A stretch of 64,000 nt of DNA, from the NCBI RefSeq assembly GCF_039649665.1, contig NZ_JBDJAW010000004.1, positions 124,001 through 188,000 on the forward strand. Direction: 5' to 3'. The translations under genes and the position numbers were made by a program. The stretch is from Microbispora sp. ZYX-F-249 (GTDB taxonomy: Bacteria > Actinomycetota > Actinomycetes > Streptosporangiales > Streptosporangiaceae). The notes under the pieces are model-generated. The model ran no database searches. It was not told the DNA's origin and saw only the letters and a program-made list of their open reading frames with translations. Below, piece after piece: positions 26,102 to 35,470 of the stretch (within the stretch, counting starts at the first letter, position 1; the number at the start of each line of letters is the position of its first letter).

Positions 26102-27025
26102 ATGTCCGAGACCCCGCGGATCGCGGTCGTCGTCGTGACCTACAACAGCGCGCGTGTGCTGGCAGACTGCCTGGAGTCGCTCGCCGCGGGCGCGCGAGGC
26201 GCCGACCTCGTGCGGGTGATCGTCGCCGACAACGCGTCACGAGACGAGTCCGTGCCGCTCGCCGAGCGGGCCGGGGCGACGGTGGTGCAGCTGGGCCGCA
26301 ACGCCGGCTACGCGGCGGCCATCAACGCGGGCGTCGCCGCCCTCGACCGCGAGGGACACCTCGGCCGCGTCGACGCGGTCGCCATCCTCAACCCCGACTG
26401 CCGCACCCGTGAAGGGGCGCTCACCCGTCTCGCGGCCGCGTTGCGCGCCCCCGGCCGCGGCATCGCCGTACCCCGGCTGGTCAGCCCGGACGGCCACACG
26501 CATCCCTCCCTGCGCCGCGCCCCCACCGTACGCGGCGCGCTGGCCGAGGCGGTGATCGGCGGACGGCTCGCGGACCGCGTCGGGCGACTCGGCGAGGTGA
26601 TCACCGATCCCCGCCGGTACCGGACGCCCGGCGCCGCCACGTGGGCCACCGGGGCCGCCCTGCTCGTCTCCGTGGCGGCCGTTCGCGACCTCGGGCCCTG
26701 GGACGAGTCCTTCCTGCTCTACAGCGAGGAGACCGAGTACGCGCTGCGGGCGGCCGACCGGGGCTGGACGCTCTGGTACGAACCCGAGGCCGTGGTCGAG
26801 CACATCGGCGGCGAGGCGAACGTCAACCCCGTGCTGGCCGCGCTGCTCACGACGAACCGGGTGCGGCTGTTCCGGCGGCGGCGCGGGCCCGTCTCCTCCT
26901 CCGCCTTCTATCTGGCCGTGGTTCTCGGCGAGGCGCTGCGCGCGCTCGCCGGCCGGCGTACGGCACGGGCCTCGCTGGTGGCACTCCTGCGGCCCTCCAG
27001 GCGCATGCGGGTGCTGCCGCAGTGA
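26102..27025 (+). CDS. Family 2 glycosyltransferase (rhamnosyltransferase-like)
   Basis: 307 residues. GT-A fold: IAVVVVTYNSARVLADCLES, ADNASRDES and the metal-binding AILNPDCR in place of DxD, then WATGAALLVSVAAVRDLGPWDESFLLYSEETEYALRAA condensed in the acceptor region (E-D-type catalytic glutamates). Similar proteins add rhamnose to lipid-linked glycans. No membrane segment except a weakly hydrophobic C-terminal part. Upstream of an RmlC gene by 58 bp, consistent with use of dTDP-rhamnose. Confidence 0.87.
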   Translation: MSETPRIAVVVVTYNSARVLADCLESLAAGARGADLVRVIVADNASRDESVPLAERAGATVVQLGRNAGYAAAINAGVAALDREGHLGRVDAVAILNPDCRTREGALTRLAAALRAPGRGIAVPRLVSPDGHTHPSLRRAPTVRGALAEAVIGGRLADRVGRLGEVITDPRRYRTPGAATWATGAALLVSVAAVRDLGPWDESFLLYSEETEYALRAADRGWTLWYEPEAVVEHIGGEANVNPVLAALLTTNRVRLFRRRRGPVSSSAFYLAVVLGEALRALAGRRTARASLVALLRPSRRMRVLPQ

Positions 27026-27083
27026 GCGTGCGGGGCGGCGGAGGCGGCGTAACGGCCGGCCCGTCCGCCGCGACTACAGACAT

Positions 27084-27629
27084 GTGAAAGTGACGCGACT
27101 CGCCCTTGAAGGCGTGCTGCTGTTCGTCCCCACGCCCCACCACGACGAGCGCGGCTTCTTCACCCGGACCTTCGACGCGGCGGTCGCCGCCGGGCACGGG
27201 CTCGACCCCGCCGCCTTCATCCAGGACAGCCAGTCACGCTCCCGCAAGGGCACCGTCCGCGGCATGCACGGCCGTTCGGGGCGTGGCGAGGCCAAGCTCG
27301 TCCGATGCGCCCGCGGCGCCGTCCTGGACGTGCTGGTGGACGCCAGGCCAGGCTCGCCGACCTTCGGCCGCCACCTAACGGTGCTGCTCGACGACGAGAC
27401 CTTCGCCCATCTGTACGTGCCCCCGGGCCTCCTGCACGGTTACCAGGCGCTGACCGAGGCCGACGTGTGCTACCGCATCGACCGGGAGCACGACCCGTCG
27501 GAGGATCTCGCCGTGCGCTACGACGACCCGGATCTCGCGCTGCCGTGGCCGCTGCCGGTCGGCGCGATCAGCGGCCGGGACCTGTCGGCCGGGTCATGGG
27601 CCGAGCTGCGCGACCGCCTCGGGGCGTAG
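27084..27629 (+). CDS. rmlC: dTDP-4-dehydrorhamnose 3,5-epimerase
   Basis: 181-residue cupin. VPTPHHDERGFFTRTFD, KGTVRGMHGRSGRGEAKLVR (with the catalytic His), YVPPGLLHGYQAL and DPDLALPWPL follow the RmlC pattern. The usual H-x-Q after the catalytic histidine is replaced by HGRSGRG, a local change. GTG start just 3 bp after an ATG/TGA pair (catGTGaaa). The gene converges with the O-antigen ligase gene and their 3' ends overlap by 36 bp. Together with rmlA, B, D at 45-48 kb it completes dTDP-L-rhamnose synthesis. Confidence 0.88.
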   Translation: MKVTRLALEGVLLFVPTPHHDERGFFTRTFDAAVAAGHGLDPAAFIQDSQSRSRKGTVRGMHGRSGRGEAKLVRCARGAVLDVLVDARPGSPTFGRHLTVLLDDETFAHLYVPPGLLHGYQALTEADVCYRIDREHDPSEDLAVRYDDPDLALPWPLPVGAISGRDLSAGSWAELRDRLGA

Positions 27630-29003
27630 CCGGGCACGCGCCGCCTCCGCCGCGGGCGGGGCGGGCGGCGCGGCGGCGTTCTCGGCCTTCAGCGCGCGCA
27701 GCAGCGCGCCGGCGGCCCCGATCAGCAGGAACATCAGGCTGGTGACGCCGGGATAGGACAGCAGGTCGAAGGTGGCCGCGCCGACGAGCGGAACCAGCAG
27801 GCAGGCGGCGATGGTCAGGGCCAGGTTGCGGACGTTGGGATCGCCGCTGAGCCGCCGCGCGCGCAGCGCGACGACCACCCCGCAGACGATGACGCCGACG
27901 AAGGCGACCACGCCGACCACACCGGTCTCCACCAGCGAGAGCAGGTACTGGTTGTCGAACACCTGGTGCTTGTAGGGATACCAGGTCCCGATGCCCCGGC
28001 CGAAGAGCGGGTGTTTGGTGACCTCGCTCAGCGCGAACGGGTAGTCGTGCGTGCGGTAGAGGATGCTGTCGTCGGAGCCGGCGTTCGCGAACAGGTTGTA
28101 GAAGGTGCCGAGCAGTCCGGGAGCCGCCACCTTCATCAGGCCGAGGAACACGGCGAGCGCCCCGAGACTCACCAGGCAGCGCCTGAGCGGCCAGCCGGTG
28201 AACAGCACCGCGCCCACCACGACCATCCCCAGCACGGCCGACCTGGAGACCGAGAACATCAGCCCGGCCGCTATCAGGGCCGCGCACAGCCACCAGCGCC
28301 GCCACGGCTCGCCCCGGTCCCGCGCCTGCAGGGCGAAGTGCGCCGCGAACGGCAGGACCATGGAGCAGAAGACGCCGAACTCGATCGGGTGGCCCAGCGT
28401 CGCGGCCACCCGGCGCAGGTCCGCCCGCGACATCACGGTCTCGGTGCCCTCGACTGAGGTGTGCCGGAACCCGGGAAGGGACATGTAGGTCGTGGGGTCG
28501 AACTCCAGCAGATACTGGCACGTGGCGACGACCGACACGATCGCCCCGGCCACCACGACCGTCTTGAGCACGAAGTCGAGCCGATCCCGTCCCCTGACTC
28601 CGTCGCACATCATGAGCACGAGCCCGACGTACCCGGCGAACAGCACCAGGGAGTGGTCCGCCAGGTTGAGCTCGTCCGAGGGCAGGTATCCGAGGCTGGC
28701 GAAGCCGTAGCAGGTCAGGAACGCCATCCCGTACGCGAAGATCGCGGTGCGGACGGGGTTGGCGCCCTTGGCGGCGCCGAGGGTGGTCGTGAATTGCGCC
28801 AGGAGCCACACGAGGAGGAGCAGGAGGGCGACGACGTCGGCGAGCGTCAGCGACATCGGCAGCCCGCGCAGGACCAGCCGGGCCGGGATGAGCAGCAGGG
28901 AGAGCACGAACAGGCAGACGAGCGTCGCACCGTCGGCGCGCCGGCGCGATCCGGGCAGCGGGCTGTCGATCCTCACGGCACTCCCGATGGTCACGGCTGT
29001 CAT
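27594..29003 (-). CDS. O-antigen ligase/polymerase family membrane protein (Wzy/WaaL type)
   Basis: 469 residues, 10-12 helices. The Wzy_C hallmark is present: SVSRSAVLGMVV, then a long outer loop with PLFGRGIGTWYPYKHQVFDN, followed by QYLLSLVETGVVG. The ATG overlaps the stop of the Wzz-like gene upstream (ATGA), tying polymerisation to chain-length control. It either polymerises or ligates the repeat units outside the membrane; polymerase is more likely in a Gram-positive. Confidence 0.87.
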   Translation of the reverse strand: MTAVTIGSAVRIDSPLPGSRRRADGATLVCLFVLSLLLIPARLVLRGLPMSLTLADVVALLLLLVWLLAQFTTTLGAAKGANPVRTAIFAYGMAFLTCYGFASLGYLPSDELNLADHSLVLFAGYVGLVLMMCDGVRGRDRLDFVLKTVVVAGAIVSVVATCQYLLEFDPTTYMSLPGFRHTSVEGTETVMSRADLRRVAATLGHPIEFGVFCSMVLPFAAHFALQARDRGEPWRRWWLCAALIAAGLMFSVSRSAVLGMVVVGAVLFTGWPLRRCLVSLGALAVFLGLMKVAAPGLLGTFYNLFANAGSDDSILYRTHDYPFALSEVTKHPLFGRGIGTWYPYKHQVFDNQYLLSLVETGVVGVVAFVGVIVCGVVVALRARRLSGDPNVRNLALTIAACLLVPLVGAATFDLLSYPGVTSLMFLLIGAAGALLRALKAENAAAPPAPPAAEAARARLRPEAVAQLGP

Positions 29004-29743
29004 TGCCGGAGCAGCGGCGCCGGCTTCGTCCGCGCGCCGGCTGGATAGGCGGATCCGTTGAGGGACGCCTGCGGCTTCGCGGCACCGGAGCGGCGGGCGC
29101 GGCGCGACCGCGCCCAGCTTTCGACGGCGAATGCGGCGGCCATGCTCAGGAACAGGCCCATCGCCAGCGCGACGCACGCCGCCCGCAGCCTGCTGCCCGT
29201 CTTCTCCTCCGGGGTTGTCGGCGGCACGACCTCGAACGCCCTGAGATAGGTCGCCCGCGGCGCGCCCAGCGCCCGCTGCTGCTCGACCAGCTTGTCCTGC
29301 GCGATCCGGCCGAGCCGCGCCACCACGTCATGGGCCTCCTGCGCCGTCGGGGCCTCCGCGGAGATGACGACGAACGGCAGCGTGATCATCAGCTCCGGGT
29401 TGGTGGTGCCGTTGCTGACCTTGAACGTGGTCCGTCCGCCGGGCGTCACCCCCACCCGTTGCGCGACCTCGGCCGAGCTGAGGCCCTGGATGAGGATCGA
29501 GGCGGAAAGGCCCAGCCCGCTGTCGACGTTGACCAGCGGGTTCGTCACCGGGTTGGGGAACTTGGGGTCCGCGGGCAGGCTTCCCCCGTCGCGGGGGACG
29601 GTCAGCACGAGGCTCGAGGAGCACACGAAGGTCTTCGGGAACATGACGTAGACGCCGGCCGCCCCCGCGAGCACGAGCACGAAGACGGGGAAGGTGACGT
29701 ACCACCGCCGGAACAGGACGAGGACCGTCGCCCAGAAGTCCAT
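29000..29743 (-). CDS. Wzz-like chain-length/polysaccharide co-polymerase protein (1)
   Basis: 247 residues. Begins MDFWATVLVLFRRWYVTFP with a first membrane helix (~17-36), an external domain of ~150 residues (LVLTVPRDGGSLPADPKFPN to LRAFEVVPPTTPEE) and a second helix (~180-200), then a basic cytoplasmic tail. The layout is that of Wzz/CapA transmembrane activators. No tyrosine-kinase domain is fused, and no BY-kinase gene is found in the window. Its start is 3 bp after the stop of its paralogue. Confidence 0.82.
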   Translation of the reverse strand: MDFWATVLVLFRRWYVTFPVFVLVLAGAAGVYVMFPKTFVCSSSLVLTVPRDGGSLPADPKFPNPVTNPLVNVDSGLGLSASILIQGLSSAEVAQRVGVTPGGRTTFKVSNGTTNPELMITLPFVVISAEAPTAQEAHDVVARLGRIAQDKLVEQQRALGAPRATYLRAFEVVPPTTPEEKTGSRLRAACVALAMGLFLSMAAAFAVESWARSRRARRSGAAKPQASLNGSAYPAGARTKPAPLLRQ

Positions 29744-29746
29744 GCG

Positions 29747-30646
29747 TCAGTCCTTGTCGTCGTCCGTACGCGCGTCTGTGGGCACACTCGCGAAGCGACG
29801 GTCGTCGTCGGCGCGCAGCGCCTCGGCCGCGTCCTTCCCCTTCACCGGCTCCGTCACGACGACGATCTCCTGGGTGTCCCACAGGACCACGTCCACGTCG
29901 TCGTCCTCGTACGCGGGGACGACGGGAGCGACGTGAACCGCCGGGAGCGCGGCGGCCGGCGGCGCCGGGTCACGCGGGGGTGGCGGGGCCTTGCGGAGCA
30001 GCGGGACCCGGCCTCTGCGCGTCAGGGCGTAAACCAGGCCGAGACCCGCGCAGGCGGCCAGGAGGCCGACGCCGGCCGCCACCTGCCACCGCGTGGACAG
30101 CATGGCCTCCGGCTTGGAGGGCGGCACGATGTTGGCGACCGTGAGGTAGGTCGAGGGCGGGGCGCCGAGCGTCCGCTGCCACCCGGTCAGCTCGTCGCGG
30201 ACGCGCCGCTGCGCCTTCGTCAGGACGCCGGAGGCGACATCCGGGGACGGCGCCACGACGCGGATGTAGATGTACGGCCCGCTGATGTCCAGAACCCGGG
30301 GGTTGCTGCGCCCGTCGTCGATCGTGATCGTCGTCGGCCCGTCCTTGGGGGCGCCGAGCTGCGTCCACACGTCCTGCGTGTTCATGGACTGGATGACGAT
30401 GCTCGCGGCCGTCTTCAGCGCGTCGTTGAACTGCAGGAGCGGGTTGCCCCGGGGCAGCGGGCGGTTCGGGTCCCTGGAGTAGACGCCGCCGTTGACGGGC
30501 GTGGCCAGCACCAGCGAGGTGTCCGCCTCGTAACGGGTCGGGACGACGAAGAAGGTGACCGTGCCGACCAGGATCGAGATCGCCAGCAGGGGGAGTCCGA
30601 TCGACCATTTCCGTAGGAGACCGGCGATCGTCGTCCAGAACTCCAC
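29747..30646 (-). CDS. Wzz-like chain-length/polysaccharide co-polymerase protein (2)
   Basis: 299 residues from GTG, chosen because MEFWTTIAGLLRKWSIG aligns with the start of the neighbouring paralogue; an in-frame start 24 codons upstream is less likely. Two membrane helices (~15-35, ~185-205) flank an external domain (YEADTSLVLATPVNGGVYSR). The C-terminal ~90 residues are cytoplasmic, proline-rich then very acidic (YEDDDVDVVLWD, DARTDDDKD). The acidic tail is absent from the paralogue. Confidence 0.82.
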   Translation of the reverse strand: MEFWTTIAGLLRKWSIGLPLLAISILVGTVTFFVVPTRYEADTSLVLATPVNGGVYSRDPNRPLPRGNPLLQFNDALKTAASIVIQSMNTQDVWTQLGAPKDGPTTITIDDGRSNPRVLDISGPYIYIRVVAPSPDVASGVLTKAQRRVRDELTGWQRTLGAPPSTYLTVANIVPPSKPEAMLSTRWQVAAGVGLLAACAGLGLVYALTRRGRVPLLRKAPPPPRDPAPPAAALPAVHVAPVVPAYEDDDVDVVLWDTQEIVVVTEPVKGKDAAEALRADDDRRFASVPTDARTDDDKD

Positions 30647-30832
30647 GTATCCCCCCGGCCTGTCCAGTGCCGTCGGCCTGCCAGCAGGCGTCCGGACCCT
30701 GCTTGGATACATCGTCACGCGCGGCTGTCACGTTACAACGATCCGGTGTCCCGCGCCGGGTGGTTACGTTCGGCGAACTTCCTCCGATATACGTTGCGGC
30801 GACCGGTCCGGGCGACGACGGGAGTACGGCGG

Positions 30833-32053
30833 ATGGAGTCCTCTGCGGACCAGGCGACGGCCCCGTCCACCTCCGCCTCCACCCGGGTGACACGTGCGCC
30901 CGCGCGTCTGCCGGGCCTCGACGGGATCCGCGGGATCGCGGCCCTGTTCGTGGTCCTGCACCACTGCTGGCTGCTGTCCTTCCCGGGCTTCCCCGCCGGC
31001 ACGGGCCCCGCGTGGGCCGGTTGGCTCGTCTACGGGCACCTCGCGGTGGTGATGTTCATCGTCCTGTCGGGGTTCTCGCTGGCGGTCTCACCGGCGAGGT
31101 CGGGCTGGCGGCTGAACGGTCTCCGCCGGTTCGCCTACCGGCGGGCCTGGCGCATCCTCCCGCCCTACTGGGCGGCCCTGCTGTTCAGCCTCGTGGTCGC
31201 GTGGACGCTGATCCCGCAGCCCGGGCAGGGCAGCCCGACCGTGAAGTCCGTCGTCGTCTACGGCCTGCTGGTCCAGGACCTGTTCGGCTCGCCGAGCCCC
31301 AACGGCGCCTTCTGGTCCATCGCGGTCGAGGCGCAGCTCTACATCGTGTTCCCGCTGATGCTCCTGGTGCTGCGGCGGGCCGGCGCGGCCGTCCTGCTCG
31401 CCGTCCTGACCGTCGTCGTGGCCCTCATCGGACTGCTCGCGCCGAGCGTCCCCGCGGTGGACCTGTTCATGCGGCTGACCCCGCAGTTCGCGGTGCTCTT
31501 CGCGATCGGCGCGGTCGCGGCGGGAGTGGCGGCGAAGATGCCGGCGGGCATGCCGGCGGGCATGGTGACGGGCATGGCGGCGCGCGGAGAGGCCCACGAG
31601 AACGGGTCGCCGTGGCCGTCGCGTCTCCCCTGGCTGGCCCTGGCCGCCGCGGCGCCCGTCGTCCTGCTGATCGTCGTGCGTGGTCCCGAGTGGACCGTCG
31701 GGCACTACTTCTGGGTCGATCTGGCCGTCGGCCCGGCGGCCGGGCTGCTGCTCGCCTCCGTCGCGGCCGGCCGGCCCCGGCCCCTCGTGCGCCTGCTCGA
31801 CACGCGGGCGCTGCGCCGGCTCGGCTCGTTCTCCTACAGCCTCTATCTCATCCACGCGCCGATCGTGGTGGTGGTGAACCGCCTGGTCCTCGCCCCCCGT
31901 CTCGCCCCGGGCGTGACGATGTTCCTGGCCACCCTCGTGCTGACCGTGCCGTTCACGCTGCTCGCGGCGTGGCTTTTCGCGTCGGTCTTCGAGCTGCCGT
32001 TCCAGCGCCACCGCGGCTGGGGCGCGCTGCGGGCGGCGGTCCTGCGGCGCTAG
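30833..32053 (+). CDS. Acyltransferase 3 (OafA-like) membrane O-acyltransferase
   Basis: 406 residues, about ten helices. LPGLDGIRGIAALFVVLHHCW (cited here in part) carries the conserved histidine, and FWSIAVEAQLYIVFPL the second motif. ATG start nine bases after GGGAG. It transfers acyl (often acetyl) groups to a glycan at the membrane. A loop near residue 240 has the small repeat MPAGMPAGM. It stands alone on the plus strand between two minus-strand operons; its end is 20 bp from the convergent methyltransferase stop. Confidence 0.87.
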   Translation: MESSADQATAPSTSASTRVTRAPARLPGLDGIRGIAALFVVLHHCWLLSFPGFPAGTGPAWAGWLVYGHLAVVMFIVLSGFSLAVSPARSGWRLNGLRRFAYRRAWRILPPYWAALLFSLVVAWTLIPQPGQGSPTVKSVVVYGLLVQDLFGSPSPNGAFWSIAVEAQLYIVFPLMLLVLRRAGAAVLLAVLTVVVALIGLLAPSVPAVDLFMRLTPQFAVLFAIGAVAAGVAAKMPAGMPAGMVTGMAARGEAHENGSPWPSRLPWLALAAAAPVVLLIVVRGPEWTVGHYFWVDLAVGPAAGLLLASVAAGRPRPLVRLLDTRALRRLGSFSYSLYLIHAPIVVVVNRLVLAPRLAPGVTMFLATLVLTVPFTLLAAWLFASVFELPFQRHRGWGALRAAVLRR

Positions 32054-32073
32054 CCGCCGCCCGGTTCCTTCGT

Positions 32074-32928
32074 CTAGAGCGGCAGCTCGGTCTGGCTGTC
32101 GGGGCGGCCGACGTACCGTCCGTAGTCGGGGTGGTCGAAGCGGTGCAGCGCGACGATGTTGTCGTTCCACGGCGCGGGCACGGCCCGTTTGTGGCGCAGG
32201 CCGTTGATCGGGGCGATCTTCAGGGTCTCGTGCGCCTCGTTGAACTCACTGATGGCCCGCAGCTCGCCGACGTAGTCGTTGTGCAGGATCTGGTCGTCGT
32301 CGCCGACGGTGTCGTCCAGGTAGCAGAAGACGCGGGGCAGGAAATACTTGTGGTCGCCCGCGAAGATCCGCAGCGCGGCGGCCGTGGAGGAGTAGAAGTC
32401 CACGTCGACGGAGACGAAGCCGATCGGCGCGGGCCGCCTGTCGTCCAGGAACTCCGCCACGGTGTCGGTGATGTTCCCGAGGACCAGGTGGGCCTCGGGC
32501 AGTCGCGCGCGCAGGGCCGCGACGTCCATGCTGAAGTCGCCCTCGCGCCAGATGTAGGGCAGGTCGCGGTAGTCGGTCGGCTTCGGCAGGCCCTCTCCCG
32601 TGTCGAAGCCGTACACGTCGATCCGCACGCCGGTGGCGGCGGTGGCCAGCCGTGCCTGGCGGCACATCTCGACCAGGCCCGCGCCGCCGGCGACGCCGAA
32701 CTCGACCACGCTGATGCGGTCGACGCCGAGCCGCCTGGCCAGTTCCGCCGCCTGCTGGACGCCGTAGGCGTAGTGCGGCCGGGGGAACAGGTCGAGGGCG
32801 CAGCGCAGCTCGTACGAGCCGAAGGGCAGGCGGCGCATGACGGCGAGAACCGACCGTCCGGGCTGCATGAGCACCCGGACGAGGCGTATCACGTTCCGGT
32901 CGAACCCGCTTCGCGGCGAGGACGTCAT
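32074..32928 (-). CDS. TylF/MycF-type O-methyltransferase
   Basis: 284 residues. SAM motif VVEFGVAGGAGLVEMC (~72-87), the metal-site region FVSVDVDFYSSTAAAL (~152-167) and FCYLDDTVGDDDQI match macrocin O-methyltransferase-like enzymes that methylate a sugar hydroxyl. Start at MTSSPRSGFDRN, without a strong ribosome site. Last gene of the operon that begins at 41389. Likely caps or decorates a glycan sugar. Confidence 0.83.
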   Translation of the reverse strand: MTSSPRSGFDRNVIRLVRVLMQPGRSVLAVMRRLPFGSYELRCALDLFPRPHYAYGVQQAAELARRLGVDRISVVEFGVAGGAGLVEMCRQARLATAATGVRIDVYGFDTGEGLPKPTDYRDLPYIWREGDFSMDVAALRARLPEAHLVLGNITDTVAEFLDDRRPAPIGFVSVDVDFYSSTAAALRIFAGDHKYFLPRVFCYLDDTVGDDDQILHNDYVGELRAISEFNEAHETLKIAPINGLRHKRAVPAPWNDNIVALHRFDHPDYGRYVGRPDSQTELPL

Positions 32929-32984
32929 AGTGGGTCGGCCTTTCTTCTGGTCACGTGGATGGATTGCGGCCGCCGTGCCCGCGG

Positions 32985-33872
32985 TCAGCCTCCCAGGAGG
33001 CGAACGGCGAGACCGGTGAGCTTGCGGCCGCGGTGGGCCAGCACCTGGCGCTGGCGGCGCCCGTATATGCGGGCCAGCACGGCCCGGCCCCGGCGACGCT
33101 GCTCGGGGGTGAGGTCCATGGCGTGCAGCGCCCGGTACATCGCGCGGAACTGGAGCGTGTTGGCGAAGTGCGCGGTCCACACCGGCACGCCGAGGGCCCG
33201 GGCGATGTGCGGCAGCCGCTTCCAGCGCAGGTTGCGGTGGGCCAGCACCTCGGGGACGTGGCCCCACGGCCCGGTCAGCGCGAGCACGGTGGCGTACACC
33301 TCGTCCTCGCGGATCATCACGGGCCTGCGGATGCCCGCCACCGCCGCGCGCCGCATCACGCCGTACAGCGGGTCGAGGAGCATGTGCTCGGTGGTGACCG
33401 CGTCCCACAGCTCCGCCAGCCGGTCGACGGGGTCGTCGGAGAGCATCCCCGTGCCCTGGTAGGCCGGCCGGTGCACCGAGCCGTCCGGGCTGGTGTACGC
33501 CGTGTCCGAGGTCACCAGGATGAGCCGCTCGTCGCTCAGGAGCGGCTCGAGCGACCGGGACACGCAGTGCGGCTCGAGATGGTCGTCGTCGCCCATCCAC
33601 CGGAAGAACTCGCCCCGTGCCAGCCGCAGCACCTCGGTGAAGTTGCCGACGATGCCGATGTTGCGGGGCTGGCGGTGGTAGACGACCCGGGAGTCCTCCC
33701 GGGCGAGCCGCCGGCACAGCTCCTCCGTGCCGTCCGTGGACGCGTTGTCCGAGATGACGACCTCGAGCCGTTCGTGGTCCTGGGCGAGGACGGACCGCAC
33801 GGCCTCCTCCAGCCGGTCGGCGCCGTTGCGGACCGGTATGCCGATGGAGACGAGTCTCCGTGAATCCGCCAA
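32985..33872 (-). CDS. Family 2 glycosyltransferase
   Basis: 295 residues. VSIGIPVRNGADRLEEAVRS, VVISDNASTDGTEELC and MGDDDHLEPHC give a standard GT-A domain with an Asp-rich metal site. The C-terminal third (QRRRGRAVLARIYGRRQRQV) is basic and could sit on the membrane. It starts 1 bp after the flippase stop region and 56 bp before the methyltransferase, in one operon. Donor sugar not predictable. Confidence 0.88.
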   Translation of the reverse strand: MADSRRLVSIGIPVRNGADRLEEAVRSVLAQDHERLEVVISDNASTDGTEELCRRLAREDSRVVYHRQPRNIGIVGNFTEVLRLARGEFFRWMGDDDHLEPHCVSRSLEPLLSDERLILVTSDTAYTSPDGSVHRPAYQGTGMLSDDPVDRLAELWDAVTTEHMLLDPLYGVMRRAAVAGIRRPVMIREDEVYATVLALTGPWGHVPEVLAHRNLRWKRLPHIARALGVPVWTAHFANTLQFRAMYRALHAMDLTPEQRRRGRAVLARIYGRRQRQVLAHRGRKLTGLAVRLLGG

Positions 33873-33873
33873 C

Positions 33874-35454
33874 TCAGTGCTCCTTCGCCGTCGCCTCGAC
33901 CGGCACCGGATGCCGGTGACCGGCGGGCAGCCGCTCCATCACGTGGCCGCCCACCGTTCTCATCTGGTGCAGCGGCACCACGATCAGCACGTAGACCAGC
34001 AGCCCTCCGGCGCCTCCGACGACGAGCTGGAGGAACTGGCTGCCCGCGGTCAGCGCGGCCAGGCCCACGGTGACCGCGAACGACACCGCGGCCCCGGCGA
34101 ACGGCCGTACCAGCTGGGGCAGGATCGGCCGCAGCCGCACCCCGGTGCGCTGCACGGCGAGCATCGCGAGCGGGAGGGCCACCAGCAGCGCGGCCGCCGC
34201 CTGGCCGACGGCCGCGCCCCGGATTCCGTCGAGATGCGTCCCCACGATCACCGCGGGGATCAGCGCCACGCCGTACCCCAGGTTCATCCAGACGGTCGAG
34301 CGGGTGGCGCCCTGCCCGTTGAGGATGTCCAGGGCGAAGGAGGTCAGCATGCGCACCACCATCAGCACCGCGAGGAACCGCAGGACGCCGGCCGCCTGCC
34401 CCCACTTGTCGCCGTACAGGAAGTGGATGAGCGGGTGGGCGAGCACCGCCATGGCCACGGCCAGCGGCAGGATCGCGGTGATCAGGATCGGCACCGACTT
34501 CTGCACGCCGAGCGACAGCGACTCCTCGTCCCGCTCGGCGAGGCGCGAGAAGCCGGCGATGGACACCGAACGGATCGCGGTGCCGATCAGTCCGGGCACC
34601 CAGCTCGACACGTTGAAGGCCATCAGGTAGAAGCCGAGCCAGTCGGGCCCCATGATGGCGCCGACGATGATGTAGCCGACGTTGAGCAGCACGATTTCCA
34701 GGGCGATGCCCGCGGCGGAGGGGATGCCGAACCCCAGCAGCCTCTTGGCGACGCCCCGGTCGAACGCCAGACGCCAGGGCAGCCGGGCGTAGGCGAGCAT
34801 GAACACGCCGGTGACCACGGCGCCGGCCACCTGTCCCCAGGCGAAGCTGTACGGCCCGGCGCCGCTCGCGGCGAGCGCGATCGCCACCGGGGCGTTCACC
34901 AGGAACCCCGCCAGGATCGCCTTGGCGCTCTTGCCCACGTGGAACCTGCGCAGCAGTGTCGCGCTGCGCACCGCGGTCACGGCCTCGATGAGGATGACCG
35001 CGGTGAGGAGCCGCACGACCGGGGTGGCCTCCTCGCTGCCCGCGAGGCTGGAGAAGTACGGCGCGCCCACGTAGAACGCGCCGTACAGGGTGACGGCGGA
35101 GATCATCGAGAGGGTGGTGGCGGTCGGCGCGACGTCCTCCAGCCTGCCCCGCCACTGCACCACCGCCGCCATGACGCCGATGTCCTTGACGACCATGACG
35201 AACTGGGTCGCGGCCAGCGCGACCGCGTAGATGCCGAAGTCCTCCGGGGACAGCAGACGGGCCAGGACGAGGCCCATGAGGAACGACCCCGCCCGGGTCG
35301 CCAGGGTGCCCAGCAGGCTCCAGCCGAGCCCGCGTCCGGCCTTGCGGCCGATATCCCGGAGGTGGCCGGCCTCGCCGTCCTGTGGCTCGGCCGGCTCCGG
35401 CGGTTCCGCCGGTTCCTCCGGCTCCGCCGGCTCCGCGTCCTGGCTCTCTCGCAT
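33874..35454 (-). CDS. wzx: Wzx-type polysaccharide flippase (MOP superfamily)
   Basis: 526 residues, 12-14 helices. GWSLLGTLATRAGSFLMGLV, LLSPEDFGIYAVALAATQFV and FGIPSAAGIALEIVLLNVGY are typical of lipid-linked oligosaccharide flippases. Start MRESQDAEP with GGGGAGAG before it. Residues 5-30 are Glu/Pro-rich (EPEEPAEPPEPAEP). Moves undecaprenyl-linked units across the membrane for the polymerase at 27.6 kb. Confidence 0.88.
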   Translation of the reverse strand: MRESQDAEPAEPEEPAEPPEPAEPQDGEAGHLRDIGRKAGRGLGWSLLGTLATRAGSFLMGLVLARLLSPEDFGIYAVALAATQFVMVVKDIGVMAAVVQWRGRLEDVAPTATTLSMISAVTLYGAFYVGAPYFSSLAGSEEATPVVRLLTAVILIEAVTAVRSATLLRRFHVGKSAKAILAGFLVNAPVAIALAASGAGPYSFAWGQVAGAVVTGVFMLAYARLPWRLAFDRGVAKRLLGFGIPSAAGIALEIVLLNVGYIIVGAIMGPDWLGFYLMAFNVSSWVPGLIGTAIRSVSIAGFSRLAERDEESLSLGVQKSVPILITAILPLAVAMAVLAHPLIHFLYGDKWGQAAGVLRFLAVLMVVRMLTSFALDILNGQGATRSTVWMNLGYGVALIPAVIVGTHLDGIRGAAVGQAAAALLVALPLAMLAVQRTGVRLRPILPQLVRPFAGAAVSFAVTVGLAALTAGSQFLQLVVGGAGGLLVYVLIVVPLHQMRTVGGHVMERLPAGHRHPVPVEATAKEH

Positions 35455-35470
35455 CGGCTCTCCCCGATCC

